Part shown: in pieces, positions 9,332-18,857 of the stretch
Layout: each line of letters starts with the position of its first letter
How positions within the stretch are numbered: position 1 is the stretch's first letter
Assembly: GCF_016735115.1 (NCBI RefSeq)
Contig: NZ_JAERQJ010000002.1
Span: forward strand, 62,001 to 126,000
Direction: 5' to 3'
DNA length: 64,000 bases
From: Aquimarina mytili
GTDB taxonomy: Bacteria > Bacteroidota > Bacteroidia > Flavobacteriales > Flavobacteriaceae
The notes under the pieces: model-generated
Seen by the model: the letters and a program-made list of their open reading frames with translations, nothing else
The model's database searches: none
What the model was told of the DNA's origin: nothing
Program-made: the position numbers and the translations under genes

Positions 9332-10723
9332 ATGGGAAAGAAACTTAGCGGAAAAGACTTAATCAAATTAGGCTTTCCAAAAAATAATAGTATTAATGTG
9401 ACCTTAGGTCAGATTAATCGATATCATAAACGAGTAAAAAAAGAACAAATATTAACTGAGGCCAAAAAAGTATTGCTAAATCCTGAAGATTATCTAGGTG
9501 ATGGAATTTGGGGTAAAATAGCCGAGAGTTTATTGAAACCTGTTGAAGTCAAACGACATGTTTTAAAAATAACTCGATCTCCTTTTCAGATTTATGGTGA
9601 AAATGAAATTGACGAACAAGCCAAATACCAATTGTTTGATGCTCTAAAACTGCCAGTAGCAACTGCAGGAGCATTAATGCCAGATGCTCACACAGGTTAT
9701 GGTTTACCGATTGGCGGTGTATTGGCTACAAAAAATGTTGTCATTCCATATGGAGTGGGAGTAGATATCGGTTGTAAAATGTGTTTAACGATCTATCCGA
9801 TAGCGGTTTCTTATCTAAAAGGTAAAAAGCACCAATTGGAAAATATACTTTCTGAGCACACCAAATTTGGGATGTATGAAACACATAAGACAAAACATGA
9901 TCACCAAATCTTTGAGCGAGAAGAATTTAAAACCATTCCTCTGGTAAAAAGATTAAAAGATAAAGCATACAAGCAGTTGGGAACCTCTGGAGGAGGGAAT
10001 CATTTTGTAGAATTTGGAATTGTCTCTATTTCAGAAACCAATAATGTATGGAATTTACCAGCGGGCGAGTATCTTGGACTCTTATCGCATAGTGGGTCTA
10101 GAGGATTAGGAGCCAACATAGCAAAACATTATACGTATTTGGCAACTAAACAATGTCCGTTACCAAAGCATGTCCAGCAATTAGCATGGTTGGATTTAAA
10201 CACACACGATGGTCAAGAATATTGGTTGGCTATGAATTTAGCAGGAGATTATGCAAAAGCGTGCCATGATAATATTCATGCACGAATAGCCAAGCTTTTG
10301 GGATCAAAACCGGTAGCAAAAATTGAAAATCATCACAATTTTGCATGGAAACAGCAAGTCAACGGAGAAGAATGTATCGTACATAGAAAAGGAGCTACGC
10401 CTGCAGCCAAAGGCGAATTAGGAATCATTCCTGGTTCTATGACGGCACCTGGTTTTATTGTAAGAGGATTAGGAAATGAAGAAAGTTTGCAGTCTGCGTC
10501 GCATGGTGCTGGTCGTTTACATTCTCGAAGAAAGTGTAAAGAAAAATTTACAAAAAGCGAGATTAAAAAAGAGCTAAAAGCGCATGATGTAACACTTATT
10601 GGCGGTGGAATCGATGAGGCTCCAATGGCATATAAAGACATTAATAAAGTGATGGCCAATCAAAAAGAGTTAATAGAAGTATTAGGAACATTTACGCCAA
10701 AAATTGTCCGTATGGATAAATAA
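9332..10723 (+). CDS. rtcB: RNA-splicing ligase RtcB, RtcB2 type (PrfH-associated)
   Basis: 463 residues. RtcB joins RNA ends carrying 2',3'-cyclic phosphate or 3'-phosphate to 5'-OH using GTP and Mn2+. Visible family motifs are metal-binding DAHTGYGLP and VGVDIGCKM, GTSGGGNHFVEFG, SHSGSRGLGA, HRKGATPA and the guanylylated-His region SASHGAGR near residue 390. The next gene, 12 bases downstream, is prfH; the rtcB2-prfH pair is known as a system repairing ribosomes cut in the decoding centre of 16S rRNA. Downstream TPR and exonuclease genes are in the same tight run. A second, clearly different RtcB is encoded at 39389. Confidence 0.93.
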   Translation: MGKKLSGKDLIKLGFPKNNSINVTLGQINRYHKRVKKEQILTEAKKVLLNPEDYLGDGIWGKIAESLLKPVEVKRHVLKITRSPFQIYGENEIDEQAKYQLFDALKLPVATAGALMPDAHTGYGLPIGGVLATKNVVIPYGVGVDIGCKMCLTIYPIAVSYLKGKKHQLENILSEHTKFGMYETHKTKHDHQIFEREEFKTIPLVKRLKDKAYKQLGTSGGGNHFVEFGIVSISETNNVWNLPAGEYLGLLSHSGSRGLGANIAKHYTYLATKQCPLPKHVQQLAWLDLNTHDGQEYWLAMNLAGDYAKACHDNIHARIAKLLGSKPVAKIENHHNFAWKQQVNGEECIVHRKGATPAAKGELGIIPGSMTAPGFIVRGLGNEESLQSASHGAGRLHSRRKCKEKFTKSEIKKELKAHDVTLIGGGIDEAPMAYKDINKVMANQKELIEVLGTFTPKIVRMDK

Positions 10724-10735
10724 CAAATTATTACA

Positions 10736-11431
10736 ATGAATCAAAAAGTTATACAAATAACAGCAGGCAGAGGCCCGGCAGAATGTTGCTGGGTCGTTGC
10801 CCAAGTGCTCAAATGTTTTTTGGAAGAAGTAAAACAAGTACAATTATCATATACGATCATCCAAAGAATAAAAGGCTCAGAAAATGGGACAGTACAATCC
10901 GTAACAATTCAATTGAAAGGGGATGAGATTACTAACCTTTTACCTTCTTGGTTAGGTACTGTACAATGGATTGGAACCTCTACGTTTCGAAAATATCATA
11001 AACGAAAAAATTGGTTTATAGGAATTTATGAATTGGATCCAGTGCATTTGAAAAGTATTGAAGAAAAAGAAATCACGTTTCAAACAATGCGTAGTACGGG
11101 TCCTGGTGGTCAAAATGTAAATAAGGTTAACTCAGCTGTACGAGCAATTCATCAACCTACGGGAGTTACTGTAGTAGTGATGGATAGCCGTTCTCAACAT
11201 CAAAATCGAAAAATAGCCATTGAGCGATTAAAAGATAAGATATTAGAAACCCAGTTGGACAAACTTAAGCAATCCTTAACCGACCAATGGGAAAATCATC
11301 TCAACGTAGAACGAGGAAATCCGATTAGAATATTTAAAGGGACCGATTTTAAAAAAGAAAAGAAGATTAAAACCTTCAAAAACAAGCGAAATCAATTAAA
11401 AAAAGATCTACGCAACGAGTTAAAAAGATAA
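10736..11431 (+). CDS. prfH: Peptide chain release factor homologue PrfH
   Basis: 231 residues, short for a class I release factor. The GGQ peptidyl-hydrolysis motif is intact in RSTGPGGQNVNKVNSAVRA, and the N-terminal region has a PrfH-like start (ITAGRGPAECCWVVAQVL) in place of a normal RF domain 1. The C-terminus is basic, as in ribosome-rescue hydrolases. Family knowledge: PrfH frees the nascent chain from ribosomes whose decoding centre has been cleaved, which exposes the break to RtcB2. It lies 12 bases after rtcB and 2 bases before the TPR gene, so one operon is likely. Confidence 0.93.
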   Translation: MNQKVIQITAGRGPAECCWVVAQVLKCFLEEVKQVQLSYTIIQRIKGSENGTVQSVTIQLKGDEITNLLPSWLGTVQWIGTSTFRKYHKRKNWFIGIYELDPVHLKSIEEKEITFQTMRSTGPGGQNVNKVNSAVRAIHQPTGVTVVVMDSRSQHQNRKIAIERLKDKILETQLDKLKQSLTDQWENHLNVERGNPIRIFKGTDFKKEKKIKTFKNKRNQLKKDLRNELKR

Positions 11432-11433
11432 AA

Positions 11434-11964
11434 ATGAGCAATATATTATTAGATAAATATTTATTTCAAGCATTAGACGCCTATCCATATAATCTTGAAG
11501 AAGCTGTAGAATCATTAAGCTATGCCTTGTCATACGACGAAAATAATCCTGTAGCTCTAGGTTTAATGGGTCAAATTTATGCTGAACAACTTAAAAACTT
11601 TGAAGCCGCAAAAGAATATTTCCAACAGGCCCTTGCCCAAGATATGTATGCTGTAGATATCTACCCTAAGTATATCAATGTTTTGTTATGGAATGAAGAT
11701 TATAACGAAGCAGAAAAGTTAATTGATTTTGCTTTGACTATAAAAGGAACAGATAAAGCAGTATTATATCTAAAAAAAGCAATCTATTTTGAACATAAAA
11801 TGATGTACAAAAAAGCACTGAAGTGCATAAAACAGGCTAAACATAATGCCTATAACAACAATTTTATTAATGATTTAAAGGAAGAAAAATCAAGGATTGA
11901 AGGCAAAATGCCTGAGAAAAAGAATTCTAAGAATAGTACTTCTAAAAAATCGAAGAAGAAATAA
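11434..11964 (+). CDS. TPR-repeat protein in the rtcB-prfH operon
   Basis: 176 residues, soluble. Tetratricopeptide-like helix pairs run from about residue 15 to 140 (for example ALGLMGQIYAEQLKNFEAAK and YFQQALAQD). The last 20 residues are a Lys/Ser tail (KKNSKNSTSKKSKKK) suited to RNA or ribosome contact. It begins 2 bases after the prfH stop and is followed 8 bases on by the exonuclease gene. I infer a scaffold role in the repair operon; no direct evidence for a specific partner. Confidence 0.75.
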   Translation: MSNILLDKYLFQALDAYPYNLEEAVESLSYALSYDENNPVALGLMGQIYAEQLKNFEAAKEYFQQALAQDMYAVDIYPKYINVLLWNEDYNEAEKLIDFALTIKGTDKAVLYLKKAIYFEHKMMYKKALKCIKQAKHNAYNNNFINDLKEEKSRIEGKMPEKKNSKNSTSKKSKKK

Positions 11965-11972
11965 TTAAAAAA

Positions 11973-12521
11973 ATGAAAACAACAAATACAATTATAATAA
12001 TAGATCTTGAAGCTACTTGCTGGAAGGGATCTATTCCTCAAGGACAAGTCAATGAGATTATAGAAATTGGTATCTGCCTTTTAGATATTAAAACAGGAGC
12101 TATTTCTAAAAATCAAGGCATCCTTATCAAACCAGAAAGGTCGGTAGTGAGTTCTTTTTGTACAGAACTTACTACCATTACTCAAGAGTTATTAGATGAA
12201 AAAGGAATTTCTTTTCAAGCTGCTTGCGAGCTATTGAGAACGGAATATAATAGTGAAAAATATACATGGGCAAGTTATGGGCAATATGATTTAAACATGA
12301 TGAAAAAACAATGTTCATATTCTGGAATAGAATATCCTCTTTCTGAAAATCACATCAATGTAAAAACACTTTTTTCGGAAACAAAAGGATTAAGAAAAAA
12401 GGTTGGTATGAAAGGAGCCCTAGGCATTTTAGATATTCCTTTAGAGGGTACACATCATAGGGGAGTAGATGATGCCAGAAATATTGCTAAAATTTTGGAT
12501 TGGTGCCAAAACAGCTTATAA
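11973..12521 (+). CDS. DEDDh 3'-5' exonuclease, ERI1/KapD-like
   Basis: 182 residues. The DEDDh catalytic set is visible: DLEATC (residues 11-16, first Asp/Glu), ASYGQYDL (third acidic site), and HHRGVDDARN (His and final Asp). An Arg/Gln-rich ERI1-like pattern (GQVNEIIEIGICLLD) follows ExoI. ERI1-family enzymes trim RNA 3' ends, including rRNA, so trimming of damaged RNA is a plausible job next to RtcB and PrfH. It is the last gene of the four-gene run; a hairpin at 12552-12591 follows. Confidence 0.82.
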   Translation: MKTTNTIIIIDLEATCWKGSIPQGQVNEIIEIGICLLDIKTGAISKNQGILIKPERSVVSSFCTELTTITQELLDEKGISFQAACELLRTEYNSEKYTWASYGQYDLNMMKKQCSYSGIEYPLSENHINVKTLFSETKGLRKKVGMKGALGILDIPLEGTHHRGVDDARNIAKILDWCQNSL

Positions 12522-12551
12522 TCTAAAATTGCAAAATGATAATATTGGTTT

Positions 12552-12591
12552 ACCTATACACTTAAGAAACACAATTCAATTGTGTATAGGT
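12552..12591. terminator. Hairpin between convergent genes
   Basis: ACCTATACAC (12552-12561) and GTGTATAGGT (12582-12591) form a perfect 10-bp stem with a 20-nt loop. No long T-tract follows, so termination would be weak; it sits exactly between the convergent exonuclease and LysR genes. Confidence 0.5.
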
Positions 12592-12631
12592 CAAATGAAA
12601 TAAGCGAAGTAATATAAGACGAAATCATTTT

Positions 12632-13528
12632 TCAGTCCGTTAGATTAATAAAATCCTCTTCAAAACTTGAGATAAAATCAAAAATATACCTCTTGTTTCT
12701 ATTGACTGTTTTTACGACCATATAATGGTTTCGTTTAAGACCATTCTTACTAATACGCTTAAAACTAATTTGATCAGATAATTTGAACGATTTCAATTGC
12801 CATTTAGGTGCACACATTATACCCATATTTGCTTCAATTAGCGATAAAGAGATTTCGGTAAACGGAATAGCGGATATTTTTTTTGGAGTTATTTTATTGG
12901 GTTTTAAAAAATGTTCGTACACTGAGACTCCTTCAATAGGAAAAGAATTGATCAGTAAATGAATATCAAAAAAATGGCTACCTTCTAAATACTCAAATGT
13001 ATGTAATGGATTTTCCTTATGCATGATAGCAAAAATTTCATCTTGATAGAATTTAATGCTAGTTAACTCTTCAGATACAGGTTTTGAGGTAACCATTGCA
13101 ATATCTATTTCATTAGATAAAACCTGCGAAATCGTTTGGTGTGTAGCACCCAACGTTAAATCAATATCAATTTCAGGATATAGCATTCCCATTTTCTGAA
13201 TAAACCCTGGGATGCTATGAAAAAAAGATTGGCATTCTGCACTTAATTTAATAGAACCTTTTGAACCTTCCTTTATGTGCTTGATATTGTTAAAGCTTTC
13301 ATCAATTGAACTAAAAAGTTTATTAGCCAGGTTATAAAGCTCTGTGCCTTCATCAGTTAATTCCCATTTATTTCTGCTTCTTATAAATACTTTAAAGCCC
13401 AGGCGTTCTTCTAAATCCCTTAGTTGATGACTTAAAGCCGATTGTGTTAAAAATAAGCGTTCAGATGAATTTGCAATACTGCCTTCTTCTGTAATTGTTT
13501 TTATAAGCCTGAAGTACTTTAATTCCAT
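12632..13528 (-). CDS. LysR-type transcriptional regulator
   Basis: 298 residues from the ATG at 13528 (MELKYFRLIKTI), which matches the usual LysR start better than the ATG five codons upstream. The N-terminal winged HTH (about residues 3-60) includes GSIANSSERLFLTQSALSHQ and LRDLEERLGFKVFIRS. The rest is the two-lobed effector domain. The pattern resembles MetR-like members, but the target is unknown. It is divergent from the racemase gene at 13733, a common layout for a LysR and its target. Confidence 0.88.
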   Translation of the reverse strand: MELKYFRLIKTITEEGSIANSSERLFLTQSALSHQLRDLEERLGFKVFIRSRNKWELTDEGTELYNLANKLFSSIDESFNNIKHIKEGSKGSIKLSAECQSFFHSIPGFIQKMGMLYPEIDIDLTLGATHQTISQVLSNEIDIAMVTSKPVSEELTSIKFYQDEIFAIMHKENPLHTFEYLEGSHFFDIHLLINSFPIEGVSVYEHFLKPNKITPKKISAIPFTEISLSLIEANMGIMCAPKWQLKSFKLSDQISFKRISKNGLKRNHYMVVKTVNRNKRYIFDFISSFEEDFINLTD

Positions 13529-13732
13529 AGAATAAAGATACAAATCTTTACAGTCGATTGTAGCTGAAAAATATTCAACTATAGCCTAACAATCCTTCAA
13601 TGAACTTTTTGATTAAACCTCATATTCATTCATACTTTTGAAAGAAGCAACTATTTAAAAAATGTGATGAACTTACAATTTAACAGAACATTCTAATTAA
13701 GGCTATATGTAGCTTCTTCTAAAGATATATTT

Positions 13733-14437
13733 ATGAAACAGCAAACACAAACAATTGGACTCATAGGAGGGATGGGATGGGAATCCTCAAAACTATACTA
13801 CGAACGTATTAATACAAGAGTAAATGAAGTTCTGGGAGGTTCGCATTCTGCAAAAATCCTTATGGTTTCGGTAGATTTCGCAGAAATAGAACAACTAACA
13901 ATTTCTAATAACTGGAATGCGATTGGAGATATTATTGCAAAAAGTGCTAAGCAGCTTGAAAAAGCAGGTGCAGGTATTGTTTTGTTATGTACAAACCTAA
14001 TTCATATTGCAAGCGAAGCTATCGTGCAGAATACTAAAATTAAATTCTTACATATCGCAAATGCCACAGGTGAAGCTATTCAAAGAAGAAACCTAAAAAA
14101 AATTCTTCTATTGGGAACGAAATATACTATGGAAAAAGATTTCTATACTAAAATCCTAACAGAGAATTATGGGTTAGAAATTATAACTCCGAATGAACAT
14201 CACAGAAACACTATTCACACTATTATTTATACTGAATTACTAAAGGGAGTATTCACAGAAGCTTCAAAACAAATCATAAAGAAAATTATTGAAAATGAGC
14301 AAGTGAATGGAGTAGAAGGAGTAATTCTTGGTTGTACTGAATTGCCGATTCTTATTAAAGAGAGTGACCTTTCCATTCCAACATTTGATACGGGAGCCAT
14401 TCATGCGGATAAAGCGGTAGATGAAGTGATAAATTAA
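13733..14437 (+). CDS. Aspartate/glutamate racemase family protein
   Basis: 234 residues. The start TIGLIGGMGWESSKLYYERIN is typical of the Asp/Glu racemase family. The two catalytic cysteines sit in LLCTNLIH (about residue 84) and LGCTELPIL (about 201). The enzyme interconverts L- and D-aspartate or a related amino acid without cofactor. A divergent LysR regulator lies 204 bases upstream. A terminator follows at 14501. Confidence 0.88.
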   Translation: MKQQTQTIGLIGGMGWESSKLYYERINTRVNEVLGGSHSAKILMVSVDFAEIEQLTISNNWNAIGDIIAKSAKQLEKAGAGIVLLCTNLIHIASEAIVQNTKIKFLHIANATGEAIQRRNLKKILLLGTKYTMEKDFYTKILTENYGLEIITPNEHHRNTIHTIIYTELLKGVFTEASKQIIKKIIENEQVNGVEGVILGCTELPILIKESDLSIPTFDTGAIHADKAVDEVIN

Positions 14438-14500
14438 AGAACAATGAAAACATATACCAAATGCAGTTCGAAACATGTGATAACCAAAACGTCAAAACTT

Positions 14501-14527
14501 GACAATGTACTTATATTGTCTTTTATT
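14501..14527 (+). terminator. Intrinsic terminator after the racemase
   Basis: GACAAT (14501-14506) pairs with ATTGTC (14515-14520) and is followed by TTTTATTT. Short stem, A/T-rich. Confidence 0.5.
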
Positions 14528-14643
14528 TATTATATAAAAGTAATACCAAAATTGCTATTCAGCAATTTGTGTTATGTAGATAACATTGGTCCAATCATTC
14601 ATAAATAACATGTAATTTTATACTGTAAAGATTAAGAAAATAT

Positions 14644-15471
14644 ATGAAAATTAGACGTTTGGATATTATAGAGTTTTCGGTACTAATGGAGTGCTTTTTA
14701 AAAGCATTTGAAAACTACTTCGTAAAAATGCCAACAGATCATGAGTATTATAGACAACGTTGGGAAATGGCTAAGGTTCGTTTAGACCTTTCGTATGGAA
14801 TGTTTTATGATGAAAAATTGGTTGGATTTATTATAAATGCTATAGATCAGCGACAGAATGATATTATTGCTTTTAATACCGGTACAGGAGTATTACCAGA
14901 ATTTAGAAGACAAAATATAGTTCATTCGATATATCAATTTGCTATCCCAGAATTACGAAAACATGGAGTAACTAAATGTCAACTTGAAGTAATAAAAGAG
15001 AATATAGTAGCAATAAAAGCGTATAAAAAAATAGGGTTCCATTGTATTAAAAACTACAAATGCTATAATGGCGATATTATTCTTAATGATACATTATCTA
15101 GTGATGTAGAATTGAAAAGAGTGAATACAAAATATTTTGATTGGAACACATTGGATCAAAATACGTATTCATGGGATAATCATTTTAATACAATTAGCAG
15201 AGGTAAATATGAATACTATGCTGTTCTATTTAATAATACTTTAGATTCATATTTTGTTGTTAATCCTCTTAATAGAAATCTAGCACAATTCAATACATTA
15301 AAAAACACTACGGATAATTGGACTAGGCTATTTGCTGCGATACAAAGTATTTCAAAAACTATAAAGATTAATAATGTTGACGAATCATTGACAGAAAAGA
15401 TTGATTTTCTAAATAAAATAAAACTGAAAAACACTGTAAATCAATACGAAATGGAACTTTATTTAAATTAA
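14644..15471 (+). CDS. GNAT-family N-acetyltransferase
   Basis: 275 residues. The first 140 residues form a GNAT domain: FNTGTGVLPEFRRQNIVHSI is the acetyl-CoA pyrophosphate-binding loop region and ENIVAIKAYKKIGFH the following helix. The C-terminal 130 residues are a second region that may be a degenerate GNAT or substrate domain. Substrate unknown. It is convergent with the oxidoreductase at 15634. Confidence 0.8.
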   Translation: MKIRRLDIIEFSVLMECFLKAFENYFVKMPTDHEYYRQRWEMAKVRLDLSYGMFYDEKLVGFIINAIDQRQNDIIAFNTGTGVLPEFRRQNIVHSIYQFAIPELRKHGVTKCQLEVIKENIVAIKAYKKIGFHCIKNYKCYNGDIILNDTLSSDVELKRVNTKYFDWNTLDQNTYSWDNHFNTISRGKYEYYAVLFNNTLDSYFVVNPLNRNLAQFNTLKNTTDNWTRLFAAIQSISKTIKINNVDESLTEKIDFLNKIKLKNTVNQYEMELYLN

Positions 15472-15569
15472 ACATACAATAACATACAAGCCTTTCAATG
15501 ACAAGTTTAGATATACGTAATGAGGGGGAAAGTTATGTTTTTTCATTACTGAATAAACAGTAATTATAA

Positions 15570-15614
15570 AAAAAAGGAGTGGATTAAATAATTTAAATCG
15601 ACTCCTTTTTTAAT
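15570..15614. terminator. Bidirectional terminator
   Basis: AAAAAAGGAGT (15570-15580) and ACTCCTTTTTT (15601-15611) form a perfect 11-bp stem with A- and T-tracts on both sides, serving the convergent genes ending at 15471 and 15634. Confidence 0.85.
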
Positions 15615-15633
15615 ATAAAACTAGTATTTATTA

Positions 15634-17871
15634 CTATTTGAACTGCACTCCACTAAAAATTTCAGTTTCACTTGGTAATCCAAGTATATCGCGAAGTACT
15701 TGACCAGCTTGTAGACCTGAAACAATAGCTCCTTCATAGTATCCCACATTAACGCCAAAATCAATCCAATCTCCTGTAAGGATCAAGTTATCAAAACCAG
15801 ACTCATTTGCTTTTAGACGGTATTTATTTGTATCTGGAAGTGATAAGGTATATCTATCCGTTGGGTTTACATTAGCTCTAAAAAATTGGGTCTTGAGTCT
15901 ACCATAATCCGTTTTGGCTGCCTTTGAGAAATCATATATTACATCCAGTCTCATTCCTTCAGGGTACTCCAAAGTAGTTGCATTCTTAAAGAACCATCCC
16001 ATTTTATCTCTTAACCATTGTTCAGAAACCCTCATAATACGTTCCAACTGTTCATGTGGGTAATTATGATCCGAGAATGGAGGTATAATTTCTGGGTCCA
16101 AAAATGATCCGGTATAGTATATCAATACGCCAGGTTTATTTTCTTTCCAATCTTCATACGGCAATACCTGTGACATGTCAATAAACGAATATTGCGGATC
16201 AGCATACGTGACCAAATTGGGTAATGATCCTTCTGGAAAACCCCAATCCGGTAAATTCATACCTAATTCTTTCAATGTAGGTTTGATCCATAGTTGCATA
16301 GACATGGTAGGGATACTTTTAACATGATTATACATATTATTCCAAGCCTGGTTATTATCAATAATTTCTTTACAAATACCTTCATCACCACCCAGAACAT
16401 CAATAGGAATCCCTAAAATCACATAATCAAAGTCTTTACCTTTTTCTAATGAAATTTGTCCTACATTCTTCCAACCACACCAAGCTTCTTCGAGATCATA
16501 TTGTCCATCTTTAAGTGCTATAGCTTGTTGATCATCTATTTGATCATAAAGTGGCTCTCCCGGCCATACATCAAGACCTTTCAATTTATAGGTAGGGGTA
16601 TAATTGCCATTTTTTAAAGTGACCTGCTCGGCCATTGACACCTTTTCTATAGCACCAGAATCTGAATAATGTACCTGTTCAACTTTATGAAAAAATTTAA
16701 AATTTACACCCCTGTTTTTAAGCACCAAGTAAATCGGAGTGATCATCGTATCTGCAGTTCCCGCTTTAAATTTCCATACAAAAGAACCTTTGTAACCCGC
16801 AGAGTTTGTAAGAAAATGAAGCCCAACTCCAGCAGCCAAACTACCTTGCCCATCAGATCCTGTGAGGTTGTGGAAAGTTCCGGTGTAAAGAAATCTAACC
16901 ATTGCAGAGCTTAACAAACGTTCGCTTGCCCCATGTTTTTTGAGCCATGCTCTGTAATCCAAATCATTAATCTGTTCATAATCCAACTCATGAGTTTCGG
17001 GGTTATACACATCTGCAAAAGTTCCTTTCATATTGACAAGCCCGAATTCTACGAATACGGCTAACCAATAAAAGTACTCATTATGTTCTGTTATGGAATC
17101 AATAAGCTTTGCTACCCATTTAGAAAGTAAATCAAGTAACTCTTTGATAATAGAATGATGAGCTTTTCGCTTGGCGTGATCATGATCTCCGTTAGTTAGG
17201 TTATGAATCAATTCAGCTACATATTTCAATAATTTTTCGCCTTCGTGTTTAAAAACCTTATCCTTTATAAACGTTTCAAACTTAGATTTAAAATTAGTCC
17301 ATAGTGGATGATGCTCTGGCGGTTTAATTTCTTTGGCAGATTCTGTAGCCATATTCATAAGACTATCTTTGTTTGGATCTATACCGAACAAAATTTCAGC
17401 AACTAAGCCTATAGCTTTATGTACAATAGCCGAAAATGGTAAAGGCCCACCTTGCCCTGGTATATATTCATTAGAAGGGAAAATAATATTTTTTTTGATC
17501 CACTGGTTTGTATTAGGATCAAAATGAGTGAGTAGGGTAGTATCTTCTCGATCAAAAGCATCTTCCCAAGATTTAAAAGGACTATCGGGCATTAGATTGT
17601 GTTTTTCACATTCTTTATATGAATCCTGTATTAGACGAAAAGCATTTTCATACCATCCCTGTGCAATATGGATACCATGTTCTTGAATTCTCTCGTTTGG
17701 ACCTCTACCTGTAGCTGTTTTGCCACCCAATCTCCAACCCATTTGATAGATTGTAATATCATAATGATCCTGCCAATCTTTGTATGAGCTAAGCTCATAA
17801 GCAGCTGTTAAAGCCGACATACCGCTACCAAGTATGGCTATTTTCTTTTTGTTTTTTTGTGTGTTTTCCAT
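15634..17871 (-). CDS. Large FAD-dependent oxidoreductase (amine oxidase / desaturase-like)
   Basis: 745 residues. The N-terminus has the dinucleotide-binding motif KIAILGSGMSALTAAYEL, then WRLGGKTATGR, typical of phytoene-desaturase/amine-oxidase flavoproteins. A C-terminal FAD-contact stretch (NLILTGDWIDFGVNVGYYEGA) completes the fold. The middle (about residues 170-300) contains a large helical insertion. It acts in the cytoplasm; substrate unknown, possibly a polyketide or isoprenoid. The upstream gene at 17943 is on the same strand 71 bases away, and both probably form a two-gene operon. Confidence 0.85.
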   Translation of the reverse strand: MENTQKNKKKIAILGSGMSALTAAYELSSYKDWQDHYDITIYQMGWRLGGKTATGRGPNERIQEHGIHIAQGWYENAFRLIQDSYKECEKHNLMPDSPFKSWEDAFDREDTTLLTHFDPNTNQWIKKNIIFPSNEYIPGQGGPLPFSAIVHKAIGLVAEILFGIDPNKDSLMNMATESAKEIKPPEHHPLWTNFKSKFETFIKDKVFKHEGEKLLKYVAELIHNLTNGDHDHAKRKAHHSIIKELLDLLSKWVAKLIDSITEHNEYFYWLAVFVEFGLVNMKGTFADVYNPETHELDYEQINDLDYRAWLKKHGASERLLSSAMVRFLYTGTFHNLTGSDGQGSLAAGVGLHFLTNSAGYKGSFVWKFKAGTADTMITPIYLVLKNRGVNFKFFHKVEQVHYSDSGAIEKVSMAEQVTLKNGNYTPTYKLKGLDVWPGEPLYDQIDDQQAIALKDGQYDLEEAWCGWKNVGQISLEKGKDFDYVILGIPIDVLGGDEGICKEIIDNNQAWNNMYNHVKSIPTMSMQLWIKPTLKELGMNLPDWGFPEGSLPNLVTYADPQYSFIDMSQVLPYEDWKENKPGVLIYYTGSFLDPEIIPPFSDHNYPHEQLERIMRVSEQWLRDKMGWFFKNATTLEYPEGMRLDVIYDFSKAAKTDYGRLKTQFFRANVNPTDRYTLSLPDTNKYRLKANESGFDNLILTGDWIDFGVNVGYYEGAIVSGLQAGQVLRDILGLPSETEIFSGVQFK

Positions 17872-17942
17872 GGTTTGTTGGTTTTAAGAAGTATTATTTT
17901 ATGTTGTCAGTTTATTTAGTATTAAAGTGCGTTGAATTCAAC

Positions 17943-18746
17943 TCATTTTTCAGTTATGGGATAGATGGGTTTGTTATTTCTTACATAGTCTACAAGTATT
18001 GGAGAACGATTCCAGTTGGCAGCTTCATTATACAACCTGTTCAAATGTGGCGATATCAATAGCTTATCAAAAACATCTTCAATAAAGCCCATAAAGTTAC
18101 GCGCACGGTGGGTTACATATTTTATATCTTCTTTTGACATTGGGTAATTATCCGGATAAAAAGCTCGTACACCCGTTATTAGGGCTACTGCAAATCCCCT
18201 GGGGTTAGCAAATATTTTACCTAAAATCCCAAAACTTACACCTTCAACCATTGACTGTGCAAAAAGTAAGCGATAGAGCACAATATTCATGAAACATTGT
18301 TCATAAATAGATTCGTTATGAGCCAATCTATTAGCAACCTGATACCCTGAAATTATACTTGAATTATGAGCGCGGTACCATGAGCATTCGTTAGGCGTAT
18401 CGATATAATCAAGCCAAAAACTGGCAGGAACGGGTAAGTCCTGAAATGCTTCCCCGGATTCTTTGATTAATTGGGCTAGAGTCGCTACATAAAGAAAATG
18501 ACTATTCACTTCTCTCCACCATGGGCTTCCCGAGTGAGGGCCTTCTAAAGCATTGAGCGTACCCCGTTTTATTTCCCATTTAATAAATGCCAATTCAGAA
18601 TTACCTAGTCCTTCTTTACCTTTAGCAAAAGGGTCTCCATATTTTTGGTAGAACTCATACCGCAATTGATAGCGACCTTGAGGATCATTAGAAACACCAT
18701 CAACAATTACTTTTGCTTTTTCCTGAAGTATTTCAAGTTTGTTCAT
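17943..18746 (-). CDS. Unknown protein partnered with the FAD oxidoreductase
   Basis: 267 residues, soluble, mostly helical, with many aromatic residues (HSGSPWWREVNSHFLYVATL). I recognise no family. It contains conserved-looking His and Asp positions (YRAHNSSIISGYQ) that could bind a metal or substrate. Its stop lies 71 bases before the start of the oxidoreductase gene, so the two are probably expressed together. Confidence 0.65.
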   Translation of the reverse strand: MNKLEILQEKAKVIVDGVSNDPQGRYQLRYEFYQKYGDPFAKGKEGLGNSELAFIKWEIKRGTLNALEGPHSGSPWWREVNSHFLYVATLAQLIKESGEAFQDLPVPASFWLDYIDTPNECSWYRAHNSSIISGYQVANRLAHNESIYEQCFMNIVLYRLLFAQSMVEGVSFGILGKIFANPRGFAVALITGVRAFYPDNYPMSKEDIKYVTHRARNFMGFIEDVFDKLLISPHLNRLYNEAANWNRSPILVDYVRNNKPIYPITEK

Positions 18747-18857
18747 ATATTAGAGAAAAGGTTTATAAACTTACAAGTTAAATTGTTAAATACCATGAAT
18801 ATTTTTAGTAAATTCAAGAAGTATTTTTTATAAAATTCTCCATACTAAACACAAAGA

